The notes under the pieces were generated by a model. The model was not told the DNA's origin. It saw nothing but the letters and a program-made list of their open reading frames with translations, and made no database searches. This document shows, piece after piece, positions 6,161-9,490 of a stretch of 9,490 nt of DNA. Numbering within the stretch: position 1 is the stretch's first letter; every line of letters begins with the position of its first letter. Origin of the DNA: Promethearchaeota archaeon (lineage in GTDB: Archaea; Asgardarchaeota; Lokiarchaeia; Sigynarchaeales; SOKP01); contig SDNV01000104.1 in NCBI GenBank assembly GCA_004524515.1, positions 1-9,490 of the forward strand. Direction: 5' to 3'. The position numbers were made by a program, and so were the translations under genes.

Positions 6161-7048
6161 TTGAAACCTCTCATTTTAGTAGTTGATGATAATAAGGATA
6201 TTCTGTTTAATATCAAATTAATTTTAGAAGCAAATGGTTTTCAGGCAATTACCGCCGAAAATGGAGAAGAAGCATTAAAAATATTATCCAAGCAAAAAAA
6301 CCCCCCTGAAGTTATTATAAGTGATATTATGATGCCAAAAATGGATGGTTATGAATTTTTTAAAACCATTTTTGATGATATCCGCTTTAATAGAATCCCT
6401 TTTATTTTTCTTTCAGCAAAATCTTCACCTGAAGAAATACGTTTTGGAAAAATGTTAGGGATAGATGATTATCTCACTAAGCCTTTTAATGAAGAAGATT
6501 TGATCGCAATAGTGGCTGGAAAGCTTGCAAGAAACAAAAAAATCAATTCGATTAATCGAAAAGTAGAAGAATTACTTCTGGCATCCAAATTAGGAAGTAA
6601 ATCATCAATTTCTGAAAATCAAAAAAGTTCCGTTTATCTAATTGTTGTCATGTGGGATGATAGGATTGGTCCAGAACTAAAATATTTTTATCCCAAGGAC
6701 CAGAATTTACCAATTTCCATTAGAGATGTGGGAACCCAATTATTTCAAGCCACAGTATCGATTTATGGAAATGAAGATATCACACAAGCAGAGGGGATTC
6801 TATTAAATATTGAAAATATAAAAATGTATGGCTATATTCTTTTTGATTCCTATAAAGATAAAACTGTTAGAGCAGGAGAGAGACAATATATGATTGGAGT
6901 CATTGCGCCTAAATTGAATTACTTTGAATCCTTTGAAATTAAAGAGATTTTTAAGAAAATTTCTCTTAAATTAAAAAAAAAAGAAACATGGGATATTAAA
7001 AATTATTGGGAAGAAGTATCTAATGTGTTGACTACTCCAATATTTTAA
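6161..7048 (+). CDS. Response regulator with a C-terminal longin-like (profilin-like) output domain
   Basis: Residues 1-125 are a complete CheY-type receiver. It has the acidic pair Asp9-Asp10, phospho-acceptor Asp55 (IISDIMMPKMDG), Ser85 in the Thr/Ser position and Lys107 (YLTKPF). A charged helix (126-150) leads to a second domain at about 157-270. That domain reads as strand YLIVVMWDDRIGPE, strand LKYFYP, a helix around ISIRDVGTQLFQATVSIYG, three strands (about 209-216, 222-230, 242-249) and a helix (256-271). This is the longin-like order. It is not a DNA-binding, cyclase or enzymatic output domain I know, and the GP-x-L/x-YP start resembles uncharacterised archaeal domains. The protein probably signals by protein contact. 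The upstream kinase is the likely phosphodonor, and a link to the nearby GTPase/longin proteins is an inference. The receiver call is firm; the output-domain call is moderate. Confidence 0.85.
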   Translation: MKPLILVVDDNKDILFNIKLILEANGFQAITAENGEEALKILSKQKNPPEVIISDIMMPKMDGYEFFKTIFDDIRFNRIPFIFLSAKSSPEEIRFGKMLGIDDYLTKPFNEEDLIAIVAGKLARNKKINSINRKVEELLLASKLGSKSSISENQKSSVYLIVVMWDDRIGPELKYFYPKDQNLPISIRDVGTQLFQATVSIYGNEDITQAEGILLNIENIKMYGYILFDSYKDKTVRAGERQYMIGVIAPKLNYFESFEIKEIFKKISLKLKKKETWDIKNYWEEVSNVLTTPIF

Positions 7049-7105
7049 ATAATTTTATATTGAAGATGATGTAATGTCATAATAACAACTAATTACTAAT
7101 TTTGA

Positions 7106-7113
7106 TTTTTTTT
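7106..7113 (+). terminator. T-tract terminator after the response regulator
   Basis: A run of eight T residues lies 58 nt after the response regulator stop, before the TATA-like element of the next gene. No hairpin is visible; archaeal T-tract termination is assumed. Confidence 0.4.
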
Positions 7114-7122
7114 AACTAAATC

Positions 7123-7130
7123 TTTAAACT
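7123..7130 (+). promoter_or_regulatory. Probable TATA box of the DUF998-type gene
   Basis: TTTAAACT lies 47 nt before the ATG at 7170, and GAGGAT at 7155-7160 is a plausible ribosome binding site nine nucleotides from that ATG. The gene is therefore probably its own transcription unit. Confidence 0.35.
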
Positions 7131-7169
7131 AATAAAACTATATTAAAAACTGATGAGGATTTATAGGAC

Positions 7170-7772
7170 ATGAAAAAGAATTTTTTAAAATGGCCTATCA
7201 GTGTTATCTCTGGGATTCTTGTTATCGTATTTTACTGTATATTTACATTCATTTCCCTTGCGTTATTTCCTCCGCCTTATAGTCCCCTTGATAATTGGTT
7301 AAGTGATTTAGGCAATTCAACTTATAGTCCAAATGGGGCTATTTTTTATAATATTGGATGCATATTAACGGGCTCTGCTTTATTTCCTTTTTATATTGGA
7401 CTCTACAAATGGTATACAGAGAAGATCTGGCATAAAATTTTAGTAACACTCACGCAAATAGTTGGTGTGGCTTCTGGATTTGCTTTAATTATGATTGGTA
7501 TTTTTTCAGAAGATTTTCCCCAACCTCATATTTTTTGGTCCGAGGTATTTTTTGAACTTAATTTACTTGTTTTGATATTAGCAGGAATATCTTTACTATT
7601 TCATCCAGATTTTATTAAAATTATTGCAATATATGGCTTTGTGGTTGCTGTAATAAATTTAACATTTATTTTTTTAGTCGAGACTCCATTACTCGAATGG
7701 TTTACAGTATTTACTGCTCTTGGATATGCTGGACTGATTATTTACAATATGTATTTAAAGATGATTCCATAA
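7170..7772 (+). CDS. Six-helix membrane protein of the DUF998 type
   Basis: This 200-residue integral membrane protein has about six hydrophobic helices (about 9-32, 57-79, 88-112, 121-144, 148-170 and 175-195). Between helices 1 and 2 lies PLDNWLSDLGNS (39-50), followed by NGAIFYNIGCILTG (55-68). The SDLG plus 'fN-x-G-x-x-x-TG' pattern is characteristic of DUF998 proteins, whose function is not established. There is no signal peptide beyond the first helix and no enzymatic motif I recognise. It stands alone between T-tracts, so the context does not reveal a role. The family assignment rests on motif memory, but the membrane topology is clear from hydrophobicity. Confidence 0.75.
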   Translation: MKKNFLKWPISVISGILVIVFYCIFTFISLALFPPPYSPLDNWLSDLGNSTYSPNGAIFYNIGCILTGSALFPFYIGLYKWYTEKIWHKILVTLTQIVGVASGFALIMIGIFSEDFPQPHIFWSEVFFELNLLVLILAGISLLFHPDFIKIIAIYGFVVAVINLTFIFLVETPLLEWFTVFTALGYAGLIIYNMYLKMIP

Positions 7773-7779
7773 TCTTTAC

Positions 7780-7799
7780 TTTTTTTTATATCTTTTTTT
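7780..7799 (+). terminator. T-tract terminator after the DUF998-type gene
   Basis: Runs of eight T residues (7780-7787) and seven T residues (7793-7799) begin seven bases after the stop codon, without a stem. This is the archaeal intrinsic terminator pattern. Confidence 0.6.
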
Positions 7800-7920
7800 A
7801 TTTTAAAAAATAGGAGTCATAATTTGCTTAAAAGAAAGTTTTATAAAAATTTGTTATTTCTTTTTAGAAATTTGATAGGAATTAGAAGATATATAGTTTT
7901 AATAGGAAATAAATCAATAC

Positions 7921-7932
7921 TATAAATTATAA
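7921..7932 (+). promoter_or_regulatory. Probable TATA box of the GH38 gene
   Basis: TATAAATTATAA lies 26-37 nt before the GTG at 7958, so transcription would start almost at the start codon and the mRNA could be nearly leaderless. A second candidate, TTTTATAAAAA near 7841-7850, would give a leader of about 80 nt containing a small hairpin (ATTTCT-TTTT-AGAAAT, 7856-7871). The sequence does not decide between them. Confidence 0.4.
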
Positions 7933-7957
7933 TTGTCAAGAATTAAATATTAGAAAA

Positions 7958-9490
7958 GTGATAAAATTGGATGCAAAAAAGATAATAATTATTCCCACCA
8001 CTCACTGGGATAGGGAGTGGTATGTTCCATTTAACGAATTTCGGGCTTATTTAGTGTTAATGATGGATAAATTAATTGAAATCCTTAAAACTGATAAAGA
8101 TTTTACCAATTTTACATTAGATGGACAAGTTATTGCTTTAGAAGATTATTTAGAGGTAAAGTCAGAAAAGGAAGATATTATTAAAAAATTAATACAAGAG
8201 AAACGCCTTTCCATTGGACCATTCTATAATTTACCAGATGAATTCTTGGTAAGTGGAGAATCACTTATTCGGAATTTGCTATTAGGACATATCTTAGGAA
8301 GAAAATATGGGAGGGTCATGAAAGCAGGATATATACCTGATACATTCGGCCATATCGCACAGCTTCCTCAAATTTTCTCGGGATTTGAGATTCCTTCCGC
8401 ATTATTTATGAGAGGATTTGGAAATGAATTAGAGGAAAATAACTTAAATATGGAATTTTTATGGAATGCTCCCGGGAACTCAGCTTCTGTTTTAGGTATA
8501 CATTTAATACGAGGATATTCTTCCGCAGCAAGTCTAAATACAACATCTAAAAATAGCAGATACAATCTTGCAATTGGACAGCTTAAAAGAGCTATCAGAA
8601 AATTGGAGAGATATATCGGAAGCAATGTGGTAATACTTAATAATGGATCGGATCATCTATTTCCTCAACCTGAAGTTTCGGAAATTGTGAAACAATGGAA
8701 TGAAGAATATACTGATAAGCAGATGGAGATAAATGATGTTGAATATTATATTAATGAGGTATTATCAACAAATTCTAAACTTAACTCTTATGAAGGGGAG
8801 TTTCGAGGGGGTAAATATCATCCCCTCCTCTCGGGAGTATTTTCAGCAAGAATGTGGATAAAACAGAAAAACACAAAAATTGAATATTTATACGAAAAAT
8901 ATACAGAACCCCTATCTACAATTACTTGGATTCTTGATAAATATAACAATTTTGAATATCCCAGTGCTTATATCTGGACGGGATTAAAATGGCTTATGAA
9001 AAATCATCCCCATGATTCAATTTGCGGATGTAGCATTGATGAAGTTCATGAAGACATGATCACAAGATTTAAATGGGCAGAAGAAATTGGTAATGAAATT
9101 TTGACTAATTCTCTTATTTATTTATCTAAATTAATTAACATTAATGAAAAAGAAAAAGATAAATCTGCGTTAATCATATTTAACCCATTACCTTGGGACC
9201 GAACAGATATTACATATTTTGACATTATCATCCCTAAAGAATATGACTTGAACAAATTTGTTTCACAAATCAGGTTAACCGACTATCAAAATAACGATAT
9301 AGAATATCAGATTTACAAAATCAAAGAAATTCCTAGATATTGGCAAGAAGGCAATACCACAATTAGAATTAGCTTTATAGGTTCCATTCCTGCTTGTGGA
9401 TACAAAATCTATTATGTTTATTTAAAGAATACACCAACTAAATTTATAAAGGACACAAATTCATTTAAAATGAATAAGACTTCATTAGAA
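7958..9490 (+). CDS. Glycoside hydrolase family 38 alpha-mannosidase-type enzyme, 3' end outside the window
   Basis: The frame is open for 511 codons to the right edge. It encodes the catalytic part of a zinc-dependent retaining GH38 glycosidase, which removes alpha-mannosyl units from glycans or mannosyl solutes. HWDREWY (16-22) supplies zinc ligands His16 and Asp18. GYIPDTFGH (124-132) contains the expected nucleophile Asp128, which is also a zinc ligand. HPHDSICGCSIDEVH (350-364) carries the last zinc histidine. GPFYNLPDEFLVSGES (87-102) is also typical. No signal peptide is present, so the enzyme is probably cytoplasmic. Family members run to about 850-900 residues, so roughly the C-terminal 40% (beta-sandwich domains) lies outside. 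The start is GTG at 7958, or TTG at 7967 with GTGAT just upstream; no ATG is available. The layout recalls MngB-like and bacterial alpha-mannosidases, but the substrate cannot be told from this fragment. Confidence 0.92.
   Translation, partial: MIKLDAKKIIIIPTTHWDREWYVPFNEFRAYLVLMMDKLIEILKTDKDFTNFTLDGQVIALEDYLEVKSEKEDIIKKLIQEKRLSIGPFYNLPDEFLVSGESLIRNLLLGHILGRKYGRVMKAGYIPDTFGHIAQLPQIFSGFEIPSALFMRGFGNELEENNLNMEFLWNAPGNSASVLGIHLIRGYSSAASLNTTSKNSRYNLAIGQLKRAIRKLERYIGSNVVILNNGSDHLFPQPEVSEIVKQWNEEYTDKQMEINDVEYYINEVLSTNSKLNSYEGEFRGGKYHPLLSGVFSARMWIKQKNTKIEYLYEKYTEPLSTITWILDKYNNFEYPSAYIWTGLKWLMKNHPHDSICGCSIDEVHEDMITRFKWAEEIGNEILTNSLIYLSKLININEKEKDKSALIIFNPLPWDRTDITYFDIIIPKEYDLNKFVSQIRLTDYQNNDIEYQIYKIKEIPRYWQEGNTTIRISFIGSIPACGYKIYYVYLKNTPTKFIKDTNSFKMNKTSLE

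Noticed and set aside
7856..7871. ATTTCT-TTTT-AGAAAT hairpin as a functional RNA element.
   Set aside because: It has a six-base A/T-rich stem in very A/T-rich DNA; this is expected by chance and weakly stable.
8368..8625. An 85-codon minus-strand open frame.
   Set aside because: It lies antisense to the GH38 catalytic domain, where the plus-strand frame has unmistakable family motifs.

Overview
The window is AT-rich, with A/T-biased codons, T-tract ends after several genes and TATA-like boxes 5' of them. This points to an archaeon. The gene content narrows it further: an Arf/Rag-like small GTPase sits beside two small longin-type proteins, and a third possible longin-like module is fused to a response regulator. 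Together with large sensor kinases, an Hsp20 and a GH38 glycosidase, this fits an Asgard (Promethearchaeota, Lokiarchaeia-like) genome best. That assignment is inferred from gene content, because no rRNA or other taxonomic marker is present.

Layout: (1) 64-1148, minus strand, a soluble PAS-HisKA-HATPase histidine kinase whose reading frame breaks at an A6 run inside the ATPase domain. (2) 1149-1406, a divergent promoter region carrying an 8-bp inverted repeat in front of hsp20. (3) 1407-2006, plus strand, a small heat-shock protein with a long charged N-terminal extension, followed by T-tracts. (4) 2180-2557 (plus) and 2617-3639 (minus) form a trafficking-type cluster: one longin-like gene converges on a probable two-gene GTPase-longin operon. 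(5) 3866-7048, plus strand, a MASE3-PAS-PAS histidine kinase followed by a receiver protein with a longin-like C-terminal half. (6) 7170-7772, plus strand, a six-helix DUF998-type membrane protein. (7) 7958-9490, plus strand, the N-terminal 511 codons of a GH38 alpha-mannosidase-type enzyme that runs off the right edge.

The kinase at 3866 and the receiver at 6161 are in the same direction, 72 nt apart, and are the natural phosphorelay pair. The receiver protein has no DNA-binding domain. Its C-terminal half has the strand-helix order of a longin-like domain, the same fold type as the two small proteins next to the GTPase. The most interesting hypothesis is therefore that two-component phosphosignalling is wired into a eukaryote-like GTPase/longin system. 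This rests on fold recognition by eye and on proximity, and needs structure prediction and comparative genomics.

No intergenic stretch exceeds 300 bases. No tRNA, rRNA, CRISPR array or insertion sequence was seen.
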